A stretch of DNA of 64,000 bases from Isoetes taiwanensis (lineage: Eukaryota > Streptophyta > Lycopodiopsida > Isoetales > Isoetaceae), in contig JAJEKV010000046.1 in assembly GCA_021234155.1 (NCBI GenBank), positions 3,347,510-3,411,509 of the forward strand. Direction: 5' to 3'. Each line of letters opens with the position of its first letter. Positions within the stretch are counted from its first letter, which is position 1. A model generated the notes under the pieces. The model was not told the origin of the DNA. It was given only the letters and a program-made list of their open reading frames with translations, and searched no databases. A program made the translations under genes and the position numbers. Positions 1 to 11,956 of this stretch are shown piece after piece.

Positions 1-11
1 TTCGTTTACAG

Positions 12-117
12 TGTTTCCTCATTGCTTACTACTACTGAAGCAGTCGTCTATGAGCTACCCAAGGAAGAGAAGCAAGCACCTGCTGGCATGGGCGGAATGG
101 GAGACATGGATTATTGA
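12..117 (+). CDS. CPN60: Mitochondrial-type chaperonin CPN60, last exon (partial)
   Basis: The reading frame encodes [18 protein letters not shown] and then a Gly/Met-rich tail ending GGMGDMDY before TGA at 115-117. This is the C-terminus of group I chaperonin; TTTEAVV plus a GGM tail ending in DY is typical of plant mitochondrial HSP60 rather than chloroplast CPN60 alpha or beta. The family forms the ATP-driven folding chamber in the mitochondrial matrix. Bases 1-11 read like the end of an intron (pyrimidine-rich, TTTACAG), so the exon is placed from 12, completing a glycine codon begun upstream. The rest of the gene lies outside the window. Exon boundary is inference; family assignment is strong. 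Confidence 0.88.
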
Positions 118-520
118 AACTAATTTGATACAGATGCAATAAAGCTTAGCTATTGCCCCTGTAACTTTCCCGGTGGCAATCTATGCCAAGAGTGTTGTAC
201 TACTCGGAAAATTTTGTAATTATAGAGGGGTTTGACAATTCTTTTGTGCAGATGAAAATCTTCTGTTCTGCGTATTTGTGAGCCATTATTGAACATTTCA
301 CTTCAAAATCTGACATTTTTAGTTTGTCAATAAAAAGCAGTTCTCTGGTCCTTGCGTGATATATTTTAATGTATAGGTCTGAGTATTTAACAGTTACAAA
401 TTACAATTACTGCCATTATCTCTATCATATAATTATAAAGGGGTAGTTTCTAGAATGTTCTATTATTAAACATTGAACCCAGATTTTTCAATGGTTTGTG
501 TAAGGGGAAGCTACTTGACG
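118..520 (+). other. CPN60 3' UTR and intergenic DNA
   Basis: AATAAA occurs at 138-143 and 329-334. The second would give a 3' UTR of a little over 200 bases, usual for plant genes. The rest, to about 520, is AT-rich with no coding signal that I can support. Confidence 0.5.
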
Positions 521-526
521 AAGCGT

Positions 527-628
527 TTCTAGAAGCCGTTGTGGAAGCTGTCGCGGAGTTTCTGGAAGGTAACCGGAATGTCTAGGGGCTTCTGGAATGA
601 TCTCGAGAATGCTTTGTTTTGATATAAA
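527..628 (+). promoter_or_regulatory. Heat-shock-type promoter: clustered HSEs and TATA box
   Basis: Inverted GAA/TTC pentamers occur as TTCTAGAA at about 528-535, TTCTGGAA at 560-567 and 590-597, and CTCGAGAA at 602-609. A TATA box TATAAA follows at 623-628. Heat shock factors bind arrays of nGAAn/nTTCn units, so this spacing fits an HSF-responsive plus-strand promoter. It lies downstream of the CPN60 gene, so it drives something else. The product is not identified. Confidence 0.65.
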
Positions 629-639
629 AGAGAGGAGCG

Positions 640-970
640 GCCGGTCGGTTTAACCCATAGCGACTTGTGGCGGCTATAGGTTTAGGAAATGGGGTTTCTG
701 GAGAGAGACGATGGAAGCTGTGTTTGAGTTAAATAACGCTTGCGTTTGAAACTTGCGAAGAGTTGGGTTGAGTTTTGAGGATTGCGTTTGATGCTGCCGA
801 CGTCTAAGGGCGCATGCTCTGTTTTCCTTTTTGTTCGCTTTTCTTTTTTTTTGAGTTTCTGTGCTGTTGACGGCTAAGGGTTGCCGCCTCTGGCATCAGG
901 GGTAGCATCAAGTGTGGGTAGCGATGCGGATTCAAGCAGATACCTGGCTGTTCACTTGTGTATAAATCAG
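640..970 (+). other. Possible 5' leader or first exon after the HSE promoter
   Basis: This would be the first transcribed segment after the TATA box. It contains only a very short ATG frame near 690 (about 12 codons). An open stretch from about 877 to 970 is free of stops and ends at a good donor (CAG followed by GTAATT). It could be a leader plus first exon spliced to the CRINKLY4-like exon at 1674, but the peptide is not recognisable and the link is speculative. Confidence 0.25.
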
Positions 971-1673
971 GTAATTATTTATTCCTTTGTCCAACCTGAA
1001 TTACTGAGCATGTATATATCATCGTTGTCTTGGCATGGAGTCTTACCGTAGAATATGAGTTCAATATAACCTCTGTATGGAATTTTTCCGGATGTCATCT
1101 CTAATGTTGTGAAGAATAGACGAAGATAGCCAGAATGGTTCTGCTTAGTTCGATCAGGGTTGTCATAATAGATTCTGTAGTCTTCTTGCCAGGGAATAAA
1201 ACGGCAAGGGTGGGCTTCATGCCAGCTGCGTTTTTGTTGGACGAGATTGGACAGCAGCTGAGACGCCTTATGATGGTTAAATTCTAGTTTGCTTTCACAG
1301 GAATCAAAAGAAATGTCTTTGAAAATCCCTTAGGAACATCCATGGAATTTTAATTCATGATTTGCATTGATTTCCTTCTAGTTATTAATAATGGCTGCCA
1401 GTCCCTCAATGTTTCCGATCGACTCACAAGGTATTCTCAAGCCCAAAGCGCTTAGCTGCGGCATGTTTGTGCTCGAAATGAGATGGCGGTTTGGGTACAT
1501 GAGATTGGGGGTGATAAACTACTACTGGCCAATCCATTCAGAGTAATGGTCCCCCTACCTATGGTCTACTTAATACGGGATAATAAACCTCTTCTGTGAG
1601 GGAATGCCTTGGAAAGGGTTTCCACGTAACTAGAGCTTAGATCTAAATGCTCAGTATTCTGCCATATTTGCAG
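971..1673 (+). other. Possible intron; no recognised content
   Basis: Bounded by a donor-like GTAATT at 971 and an acceptor-like TTTGCAG ending at 1673. I see no other coding or structural feature. The intron call depends on the flanking exons belonging to one gene. Confidence 0.25.
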
Positions 1674-2142
1674 GCACATTTCATGTGTGTGGAATTGAGC
1701 TAATTACAAGAAAAGCACTGTGCTGGGGAACCAACGACAATGGGCAATATGATGCTCCTAGCAACTACACTTTTTCAAGCTTAGCAGCTGGAGATAATTA
1801 CACATGTGGCCTTCGGGATGATAACCACGAAGCATTTATAACACATATGGTCAATGCAAAGCCCCCAAAGGGGTTCCTTTTTCATAAATTGCTGCAGGAG
1901 ATGTTTATACCTGTGGTGTGAGGCAAGATCGAGACACTGAAATTCAGCGCTGGGTAAATTATGAAGGTAAACTGAATCATCTGGTTGCTAGCGAAGGGGT
2001 GTTTATACCTGTGGTGTGAGGCAAGATCGAGACACTGAAATTCAGCGCTGGGTAAATTATGAAGGTAAACTGAATCATCTGGTTGCTAGCGAAGGGGTGT
2101 GCCAAGGTGAATGTGCAAGTGATCAGTATTATTATGCCCCAG
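1674..2142 (+). pseudogene. CRINKLY4/CCR-like receptor kinase ectodomain fragment (broken)
   Basis: The first frame reads VCGIELITRKALCWGTND followed by a SLAAGDNYTCGLRD block. This is the repeated CWG...AAG..TCGL unit of the RCC1-like propeller in plant CRINKLY4/ACR4 and CCR receptor-like kinases. A second unit (AAGDVYTCGVRQD) follows in another frame after a stop near 1887, so the propeller is interrupted. The exon starts after an acceptor TTTGCAG at 1667-1673 and ends at donor GTAAGT at 2143. A 98-bp tandem duplication adds a further frameshift. No kinase domain is present nearby. It is a decayed or mis-assembled fragment. Confidence 0.6.
1902..2097 (+). repeat. 98-bp perfect tandem duplication inside the CRINKLY4-like exon
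   Basis: Bases 1902-1999 are repeated at 2000-2097 with no difference that I can see. The unit begins TGTTTATACCTGTGG and ends GCGAAGGGG. Since 98 is not a multiple of three, it shifts the reading frame. Its perfection suggests a recent event or an assembly artefact. Confidence 0.85.
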
Positions 2143-3060
2143 GTAAGTGTCCAAGAGTAAGTGACAAGGTTTAATGGTGGTGCTGGACATTGAATTAAAA
2201 GTATCTGTTGCAAAATTTAAAAAGATTTGAAATTTTAAGTTCTGGCCTCCGTTTGACTTTATACTGGGCATCCAAAATGCCCATCAAATCCTTCTGTTGC
2301 CATATTTATTCGCTCTAATATTTTTTGTCAAAATGTTTTTGGTCCAAATCAGGGATTGGATAATTTGCAATTTGAATCTCAAACAATTCTAGCAGACAAT
2401 CAGAAAAAATCATGTGCATTTCTAGCAGAATACCTTCTAAAGAGTTCTCTACATCTATATTTGCTTCTTGAAGCAAGTTTACATGGGCGAATCAGGAACC
2501 CAGATAGCTAAGAATTAAGAAGGCTATAGGCATGCTTTCGGCTTTGGTCGGCAATCAATCAAGAAGAAAATTGGTACATTTTGAAATGGCTAGAAAGCAC
2601 CTATGGCTAAAAACTTCGTTATATTATAGCCTTGCTTTTTTATCCTTTCTGTTCTACCATATGCAAATGTTTGACATGTATGCTGTAGCTCTTTGAATGA
2701 CTATAAGCCACTCACCCCATCGCACATGCCCTACAACAACATCTACTCCATTATGTGTGACTATAGGCATCCTCAAAAATAGTGCTTAAACATTTCGTTT
2801 GTCTACTTGGGCTATAGCCCATGCTTCCCTTCATCCAGGGTTACATGTCAGGGTTACACATGTCTCGCTCTCAATCATTGTGACTCGCAATAAGAACTAA
2901 AACTAGGAAGGGACTCAAAAGAGACACAAAACCGGCTAGGCTTGTCATTCATCATCAGCTAGAAGATACAATGTTTTGAAGAATGAGGAGAGGGTAGCCG
3001 ACCATAGAAACAATATCGGACTACCCAGTAAAAAGAAATGTGCATAGGCAATATAGAAGG
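2143..3060. other. No recognised feature
   Basis: AT-rich DNA following the donor at 2143. I find no exon, RNA gene or transposon end. A motif around 2905-2935 recurs near 3545-3575, the only structure noted. Confidence 0.4.
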
Positions 3061-3405
3061 GTAATGGCTTATAACTTCTCATGGGGATAAAAACTCGCTC
3101 CTTTCGGGTTTCGAGGAAAACCCTAATGAGAAATGGTCGCCAACAACCTTGAATGTGCGTTGCCCGGAAAACCTAAGGAGATGGGTTGACGGCTTAACAC
3201 AAATACAAACAGACCCTTTAAGACTAATTTTAATCCCCTTTGAATGTGTTGCTTGGAGAACGTATGAGGTGGATTAATGGCGAACACAAACATAGCAGAC
3301 CCCGTAAGACGGGCGAAACCCGCAAGCAAAACACAAAGAACCCCTAAAAACACCCGTGAATGGTGAGAGAAAAGCAAAAAGTCATGCCCCCACGCCAAAT
3401 GTATG

Positions 3406-3540
3406 GAAGGGAGGGAAGCAACGAGAATAGAAGAAGAGCGGCCGGTGAGAAGACGCCGATAACCGGCTCGGAAGAGGAAATGGCCTTTAGAAGCTCGGCC
3501 CCTTCCTTCATCGACGCATCCGATGGCTCTGATCGATGCT
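3406..3540 (-). repeat. 135-bp repeat, TATA-less partner of 18066-18200
   Basis: From GGAAGGGAGGGAAGCAACG to GATCGATGCT this matches 18066-18200 closely, while the flanks do not match. Read on the minus strand it resembles a promoter/leader segment. Here the TATA-like part of the other copy is replaced by TTCTAAAGGCC. Confidence 0.7.
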
Positions 3541-3689
3541 ATTCTAGGAAGGGACTCGCAAGAGACACAAAACCGCCGACTACCCAAGGATCTCAACTAT
3601 GTAAGATGGCGAAAAACCCGCAAACAACACAAAGAACTCGAAAACCACCCGCGGAATGGTTAAAGACAATCCAACATGTAGCGTAAAAG

Positions 3690-4290
3690 AGAGCATCACC
3701 CAATAGGGTGGAGAACAAGATCACCCAATGGGTGGAAAACAATTCGTGAAAAGAAATATGCGCCACCCTCGAAAACAACATCACCGCCGGTGGAGAGAGC
3801 ATCACCCACTGCGGATAACAATCATGTAAAAGAAATATGCGCCACCCTCGAGGTGGAAATAAACAAAGATCACCGGAGGTTGGAGAAAAAACGCCACCCG
3901 CATAAAGACCACCCCTAAAAAAAAATAGTCCACGAGAAACTCCCTCACAAAATTGCAATGGAGTGCTAAACCAATATTTGGCACATCCAACACATAGCTA
4001 AATAGCAACTATGATAAATAATGATAGCACAATGCACGCTTATGAGAACCCAACACGCAGTGAACAAAGAGCTCAACTACTTAGCTAGAAATGAATTGCC
4101 CCAAGAAATGATGCATAAGGATGGCATAATGCACAATGCACAATGATAGCACAATTGATAGTGAAAAAAAGATCTCAACAACCAAACCTAGAAAGGAATT
4201 CCCCAAGACAACTAAAAAGAGGCGTGACTAGCACCCTTCACAAAAATAGAATGTTTCAAGATAAGACCCCCAAGCACAAAACTCAAGATA
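3690..4290. repeat. Dispersed repeat R1, copy a
   Basis: Contains the chain GGTGGAGA-AAGCATCACC units, then a segment with TATTTGGCACATC, TAGCACAATGCAC, and AGATCTCAACAACC with AAGACAACTA near the end. The same ordered chain recurs at about 4740-5220 and 6720-7180. Non-coding; the family is not identified. Open frames crossing it are incidental. Confidence 0.7.
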
Positions 4291-4739
4291 TGCCACATCT
4301 AAAGAAAGATAAGCATCCAAAAGAAAAAATGATAAGAAAAAAATGAGGTGGACATCAACAAGAAGTCGAAAGCAAAGAGGTTCATAAGGTTGGGAAAAGG
4401 GTAGAACAAGATGAGGAGAGCCGAAAATGCTAAGATCTAGGGCAGGAAGCATAGGAGAAATGTATGGTGATGTCAGAAGACAAATAAGACCATATGCGTA
4501 AAGCCATGAATAAAGGCCCCAATAGGAAAACATACTTTGGCAACGAGGGACGAGATTGAGGAAGAGGACGAGACATGCTAGCACCGCATCAAAAAAGAAG
4601 GTCAAGAAGGAAACCGAGACTTAAAATTAATTCGATCACAACGTGAACTTTAAAAAATGAGGCTAAACTTCATAAACTATAAGCCCATTAAACCCCAAGT
4701 AAGTTGAGCAGGTCATCACGGCACGTAACAAGGGTGAGA

Positions 4740-5220
4740 TTTAAGAGGAGCCCATAAACTAACGCGGAGGTGAAGAATTGCAAATATGTAGAAGGCACCC
4801 ATTAACAAAGGAAGGAGAATAAGAACGCGAATTGAAGCAAGAATCGCGACAACAACAAGCACTCAAATAGATGTGAGCCATTAGTAATGAGGAAAAATCA
4901 ACAATACATGAAAAAAAGAGAATAGCATCACCCCGGGTGGAGAAAAAAGCCGCCAACAGGAAGAAAAAAACATGATAAACGTGTAAACCTCAGGCCCAAA
5001 CATAGCTAAATAGCAAATAGGATGTATAATGGTAGCACAATGCACAATGATAGCGAAGCTAGAAATGAATTCCCCGGCAAATGATGTATAATGATAGCAT
5101 AAATGGACAATGCGTAATGAGAGCACAATGTACGAAAAAAAAAAAGGTCGCAACAACCAAATTTAGAACTAGGGCAGGACTAGCACCTCAGACGAAATTA
5201 GGGATGCGCCCAAGATAATA
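4740..5220. repeat. Dispersed repeat R1, copy b (internally deleted)
   Basis: Shares AAATCAACAATACATGAA, the CATCACCC-GGTGGAGA units, TAGCACAATGCACAATGATAG and the end segment ACTAGCACC with copies at 3690-4290 and 6720-7180, but lacks part of the middle. Confidence 0.65.
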
Positions 5221-5339
5221 CCGCGATGCACAATCAATAAATAAAGAATGGCGCAAAACAAGTGAGCAAATGTAGCATCTTATTGAAAAACGATGACAAG
5301 AAAAGCAAGACCAAATATAATCAACACCTCATAGAAGGA

Positions 5340-6260
<921 letters not shown>

Positions 6261-6719
6261 CCGGCAGTAAAACTTTTCACTACTAGCCAAGACTAAAGCA
6301 AAAAAACAAGAGTGGACATGAGAAATGAACCAAAAACACAAGGATTATCTAAGGACATGTTAGAAAAAATAAGAACGCTTTTGTTGAAATGTAAAACATA
6401 AAAGAACTTCTAATGATAGGGTCAATAAATGTGCATGACTACGGGCCGCAAGTCGCGACAACAACTCAAATCCATGTGAGGGTCAAAGCATAGAGGTGGG
6501 GGCACTTTTTGTGTCCACACATGGTGCTTAGTGGGTGCTTTCTAGAGCTATTTTCTTTGTATTTTTTTTTTTTTTTTTTTGATATTTTTCCCTGAAACGC
6601 ATTCATATTACGCCTTGGCATACAAAATTTTAGCTTCATTGGAGTTATAGAAAAAAAGATAAAAATATTTCAGAATTAGGTGCTTAGGGGGTGCTTGGCT
6701 GGCGCAAAAATGCCCCCTA
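6261..6719. other. Repeat tail, no gene
   Basis: AT-rich with a poly-T run near 6559-6580. No coding or RNA feature supported. Confidence 0.4.
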
Positions 6720-7180
6720 GCTCTATGCTTTGACCCGTGAGGAAAATCAACAATACATGAAACAAGAAGATAGCATCACCCGGAGGGTGGAGAAAAAGCA
6801 TCACCCAGCGGGTGGAAGAAAAACCATGATAAATAGAAATTTGCGTCCCCATGGGGGGGGAAAGAAACAACACCACCCACAAAAAATAGTCCAAGAGAAA
6901 CTCATGTCACAAAATTGCAAAAACGCAATATTTGGCACATCTAGACATAGCAAATATGATAAATAATAATAGCACAATGCACGATGATATCCCAATACCC
7001 TGTGAACAAAGAGCTCAATGGCTAGCTAGAAATGAATTCCCTGACAAATGATGCATAAGGATAGCATAATGCACAATGCACAATGATAGCACAATTTACA
7101 GTGAAAAAAGATCTCAACAACCAGCTATAAAAGAAGTCCCCAAGACAACTAGAATGAGGCAGGACTAGCACCCTCCGTGG
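6720..7180. repeat. Dispersed repeat R1, copy c
   Basis: Third copy of the 3690-4290 repeat, including the GGGTGGA-AAGCATCACCC units, TATTTGGCACATCTAG, the TAGCACAATGCAC block, and AAGATCTCAACAACC with CAAGACAACTAGA at its end. Confidence 0.7.
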
Positions 7181-7289
7181 ATGTGTCTAGGAAGTTCTTA
7201 TATGAATGTAGATCACGGACTCATGCCCGTGGAGTTTTTTCCATTTGAATCACGGACTGAAGTTCGTGGATGTGTAGGGCAGTGTGTAA

Positions 7290-7452
7290 GCTGTATACAC
7301 AAAATATTCAAATCCAAGTATAGGTCCAAACCCAAATACATATTATACATATAAGAAATTTAGCCACAAAGGACAAAGAGGTAGAAAACAGGTCGCAAAA
7401 TACGTTAATGGGACAGAAAAGGTCTCCAAAATTTTTTTTTAATGGAACGACA
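7290..7452 (+). repeat. Repeat R2, left half, cut at its (AG)n tract
   Basis: Matches the part of R2 just left of the microsatellite at 5640-5812 (CCAAGTATAGGTCCAAACCC, GACAAAGAGGTAGAAAAC, ACGACAACAGAAGAAAT). Instead of a long AG run it meets a LINE 3' end after only a few AG bases. Its right half resumes at 15914. Confidence 0.75.
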
Positions 7453-7573
7453 ACAGAAGAAATAGAGAAATGAAATGAATGAAATGAAATGTTTTATAGA
7501 TCACATCTATGAGACCATCAGGTCTAGAATGTCATATACAAATCGGGTTTTGCATATAATTAAAACTCTAACA
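7453..7573 (-). mobile_element. Microsatellite LINE, copy 0: 3' end only
   Basis: About 120 bp matching the 3' ends of the copies at 7716 and 12407: a tail of ATGAAATG units on the plus strand, then TTTTATAGATCACAT and GAGACCATCAGGTCTA. It is severely 5' truncated, as is usual for target-primed reverse transcription. Its truncated 5' side abuts the AG run at 7574. Confidence 0.7.
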
Positions 7574-7718
<145 letters not shown>

Positions 7719-7959
7719 AATGAAATGAAATCTATTATTCCATCTTCGAGACCACAGGTGTCTATGAGGCGTTTACAAGTTACATTCAAAATTATAAAAC
7801 AAGTCATCCGGGCGCCTTCTCCGAGAGTAACACTTTGGGCTCCTCTATCTCAATCTCTCACCTTCTGATTTTTCAAACAAGCATCTCTATGTTTAAGAAT
7901 GTCAACAATATATCCCCCAATGGATGCCCTCGGGTAAATGAAAGAACTCCTCAAGGAGG

Positions 7960-8480
7960 TAGCATCGATCCCATGCATGACTCTTAAGTCCTGAATAAGC
8001 ACGGGCAACAAAGTAAGATATGAGCCTCATCCTCCACCCACACCGTCACTACACAAGTTTCAAGCATGTCTAAGATCATGAGCGATGTCCGCCCATCTCC
8101 CTACCTCCACACCAAGATGGGTGCGAAGCTTAAGGATCCTCGCAATTGCTTGCCTATGCTTCATAGATATGGGTTCACTAAGATCTGCGGCTGCCTTCAA
8201 TGTGGGATTCATCCGAGTCCGGTAGTACTCTTTTCTTCACTACCGGGCGCACTCCATGTCTTAGTGAGAACACTCTTAGAACCCATCCCTCAATATCTTC
8301 CTGATTCATCCGCACTGCGTGAATATCCATCCCCCATTTCACCAGCCATCTACTAATATCCCGCATACCAACCTTTGTCACTACTCTCTGCCGCAGCAAT
8401 TCTTGGCAAGCTATTCCGGGCATATCATATAAAACCTTATGCGAATAACGTAAAGGTTTTGCAAAGAGCTTCAGCTTCAA
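7960..8480 (-). pseudogene. LINE copy 1 C-terminal domain with CCHC-like motif
   Basis: Residues such as LRYSHKVLYDMPGIACQELL and a VKWGMDIH block match the post-RT region of copy 2 (13167-12751). Beyond 8100 the frame shows DEAHILLCCP, the H-x4-C part of the C-terminal finger; the first cysteine pair is blurred by an indel. In LINEs this finger assists RNA binding during integration. Broken by frameshifts. Confidence 0.65.
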
Positions 8481-8900
8481 GGGGTATCATCCGCACTCTC
8501 CTAACATCATATCATATGGCGTTTGCATTTTAGTGTCAGTTCCGGTGTGAAAAATTTCTTTTGTATTTTTTCCACCTTTTTCCACCCATCATTAGCAGGC
8601 CCGCCCCCCGGGCTTCAATACAACCATATAGTATAACTGTTTTGTACCAATACTTTAAAGAGCATGTTTCATTTCAAAGTTCAAATGGGCATTCACACAC
8701 CCTTCTGCATTGCATATAGTGCCTTTAAGCCTGCACTCACTCTATGTTCGACCGCTTTGATTCCAATTCGGACTTTTGTCTACAAATCAAACCCGTGATA
8801 CTTATAGCTTTCAACGACCTCAACTTGCTTACCCTTGTAAAGCATCGCATATGATCTGTTTTATTCGCTCCAAAACAACAGCCTTAGTCTTTTTCAGCAT

Positions 8901-9862
8901 TCACTTGCATACTTTTAGCATCACAAAAACCGGGCAAGCACATCCAAATGTCTTTTGCATCCCCTCAGTATGCTCTTGAGATAGCAACACAATATCATCA
9001 AGATATAGCAAGAGCATAAGTACATACCCATTCAAGGATGTACCATCCCCTCCATGTGCTCTTATCCACCCTCCAAACTGATCTATGAACAATCCAAACA
9101 AGGTAGGCGACAAAGGACACCCCTCGTTTAACTCCCATATTACTCTCTACTACATCATCACACATTCCAACAAAGGAAAAGAGAGTTGCACGAGTACTTT
9201 TTATAAAGAACACTTACCGCATGCCTAAGCCCCATCGGGATGCCCAAATCTACCATCCTATGCCACAAATTTTGCCTATTCACCATGTCAAAGGCCTTCT
9301 TTGAAATCCACAAATACAAAGATACAAAGGTTTCCCTTTTCCCACCAATCAATCCATCATAGCACGAAGGGTCACCAAATGGTCGGTTGCTAGACTTTTT
9401 AGGTCTAAAGTCCCGCTTGGCTATTGCTCTAGCATTGTGACCCTCACCCAGTTTGCTTATCTTGCCCTCAAGTATAGAGGCATACTGAGTTTTGCGTAAA
9501 AGGCTGCCAACCATAATGGTACGGTAGTTACCCGGATCAGATGCATCCCCTGACTTGTGCAATGGCACAACCCTATTAACCTGCGGGCCCTAGGAAACCC
9601 ATCTCAAAGCCATATTGAACATATCGACCAGCCTATTTGTAACCGCTTCTCCAGCCCACTTAAGCATTTCGGCCTTAAGGCCACAAGCATCTGCCGCTTT
9701 GCCATTAGCAAGTCTCTTGAGTCCCACCCGAACATCCTCGAGTAAAGGTAAGCATATCATCCATCTCACATGTCTCTTGACCATCTTATCCTCAACTCCA
9801 TGGACATGGTATAAATGCGTACATGCTCCATTAGTGCCTCCGCTGCAACACATTACCCCCAT
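8901..9862 (-). pseudogene. LINE copy 1 reverse transcriptase domain
   Basis: In order on the minus strand: a LANGKAADACGLKAEMLKWA block (pre-RT and RT start), PLHKSGDASDPGNYRTI, KKAFDMVNRQNLW (RT motif A region), MGVKRGV then SPTLFGLFIDQ, and LLLYLDDIVLLSQEH (catalytic motif C). The catalytic box is Y-L-D-D, where most LINEs have F/Y-A-D-D. At least three frame changes occur. The domain synthesises cDNA by target-primed reverse transcription; this copy cannot as written. Confidence 0.85.
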
Positions 9863-10129
9863 GCTTCAAGGGTTTAAGCCTATTCCAAAATTTCTTTGGA
9901 TCAACCAACAGTTCTTCCACCATTCGCCCTATGTTTTGATGTAAATATGCCTTCTTCTTATTTTTGACCATTTTGGTATACACTTTCCTTTCCTGTACTT
10001 TAGCTGCCTTTGTCTTTGCTCTAAATTTTGCCTCTGTGTTTTACATTCCACGTCAAACCATCCATTACATGGCAGCCCCCTCCGGTTGGGTGGGATACAA
10101 AACATTCATCCGCCGATTCAAGCAAAACC

Positions 10130-11163
10130 CTAGACAACGCCCTCACTCATATCCCCCATACCGATCTGGGCCATGCAAAGATGCCATTTTCTCGCTTTCG
10201 ATATCTCGCTATATTCATGAGCTTTATCATACTTGAGAGACATCCATTTACCTTTACATGTATCTTCTTTGCCTATGATGCCAATCGTGACATGAAGTTC
10301 AATGAGCAAAGGTACATGATCCGAGCTTTCATTCTCATCTCCAATGCGTAAGCTAATAACATGTTCTGCAAAAGTAGGTTTGGCAATAACATAATCCACC
10401 ACGCTAGCATTTTTACAAGTGCGCTTACCAGAGCCTGGGTACCTATCCGTGCCATTGAAGATCACCATCTCAAAACCGCTACACATATGTAAGACATGAC
10501 GCCCCTGTGGTGTCAGCCATTTCACATTGTCTTCTGATGTTCTGCTCCATCCAATTGTCTTCATTTCAAGATATCCAAAGATTTCCAACCATTACGCTTC
10601 TCCATCTAGGGCCCACCAAAGCTGCTTGATGGTTTCCCCTGACGCTTCCATTAAAGTCTCCTAACAATAGCACTTCCCCTGCCAAACCCAAAGCTAGTAT
10701 ATCCTGCTCTAAGTGAAAGAATGGGTCATCCTTATCCAGATCTCCTTTGTTATACACGGGTGATTCCCTTGGGGGGAAATAACAACCAGCTACATATATC
10801 TTGTTGCCCCTACCTGGCAATTCAATCCAAATGTATTATTGGTTGCCTTATGTGTCAAAACACACCTCGTGCAACAATTTCATTGCGAGCAGCATAGCAT
10901 CTAATACCATTGCATCTTTTAAGATTCCAGCCCTTCTTATTCCATCTTGAATGCAATAGCGTAAAACCAAAAATATACGGAAGAGCCTTTTTCCTCATGC
11001 TCACACGTTTCAAAAAGAAAACTATGTCTACATTTGCTAGCAAGTCATCCATAGCACAAATCTTACTACTTTTTAACGTATTTACATTCCGAAGCAAACT
11101 AACTTGGCGGTCGCTACTTCCTATGCATCCTCCACAATCACTTTTCCTCTCTCCAGTAAGCAC
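10130..11163 (-). pseudogene. LINE copy 1 APE-type endonuclease domain
   Basis: NVNTLKSSKICAMDDLLANV followed by DIVFFLKR is the N-terminal strand set of apurinic-type endonucleases. It continues with EVLLLGDFNGSVRG (the GDFN metal-site motif), then TDRYPGSGKRTCKNASVVDY and NESSDHVPLLIEL (the catalytic SDH motif). Three overlapping frames are needed to cover it, so it is frameshifted. This enzyme nicks the target and so decides insertion specificity, which matters because the family sits in AG tracts. Confidence 0.85.
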
Positions 11164-11172
11164 GTTGTCCAG

Positions 11173-11956
11173 TCAGCTCTTGCCTCCTTCATCCCTCTTA
11201 AGATCTTCTCTTCTCTGCTGAAATTGGGTCTTAGTTGTCGTCATTGACCGTATTATATATTTGCCCTTAAGCAATGTTCGCTTTTGCATAACCGAGCCTT
11301 CGCCTTGATAAGCGCACTTCACCAACACATTCATGTTCCTTCCCCTTCCTTCCAACCCGATGCGCCTCCAAAATATCCACACACCTTTTGCATATTCTCT
11401 ACGCAAGAAATGTTTGAACAACCATGCTTGTGTCCTCATTCTCCTTTTCTGGTAGGCCAGAAATTCTGAATTATTAGCCTTCGATTCCCTTTCATGCATA
11501 TCAGCCAAGTGCTCCATTTTTCTCATTCAAAGCATCAATTGCTCCACGAAAACCATCATTTGAGCCCTATTCAAGTCTCGACTTTGATCCATGACTGCTT
11601 TTGTCTCTCGACACGGCTGGCTGCTGCTTTAGCTCTACATTTTCACTCTTTAAAGAACACAAAGACTCACTCATACCTTTGCAAAAGCTTAAGCATTTGT
11701 GCCTGATGGGCCGCCTTTCCTTTGCCCGCTCTGCTTCCTTCTGGATTTGCTCCATGGATTCTAGTAGCTTCATCATCACCGTAAACAATGGACCCATTAG
11801 CATCTCTCCTCCCAAGAATCCAGGCGCCATAGCTCGCTGCAAATCAGCCCCAAAGACAGGCCCAAGCCCTCCGGATATGTCAGCCTTCAGCCCCAAATCA
11901 GTTGCCTCGCCTCCGGAGATTCCATGAGAAGTACGAGTCCCCATCCGATGTGTCAT
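11173..11956 (-). pseudogene. LINE copy 1 N-terminal region (ORF1-like or N-extension)
   Basis: Two frames: 11956-11567 encodes a Gly-rich start followed by a charged helical stretch (MKLLESMEQIQKEAERAKER and SLKSENVELKQQ, likely coiled coil). 11526-11173 encodes a very basic region (MRKMEHLADMHERESKANN, KRRMRTQAWLFKHFLRREY). Position before the endonuclease suggests an ORF1-type nucleic-acid-binding protein or an N-terminal extension of one ORF. No known ORF1 domain is recognised. Confidence 0.5.

Noticed and set aside
1-117. Bacterial GroEL contamination suggested by the GGM tail
   Set aside because: The tail ends in DY, an intron acceptor precedes the exon, and the surroundings are plant-like; this fits plant mitochondrial CPN60.
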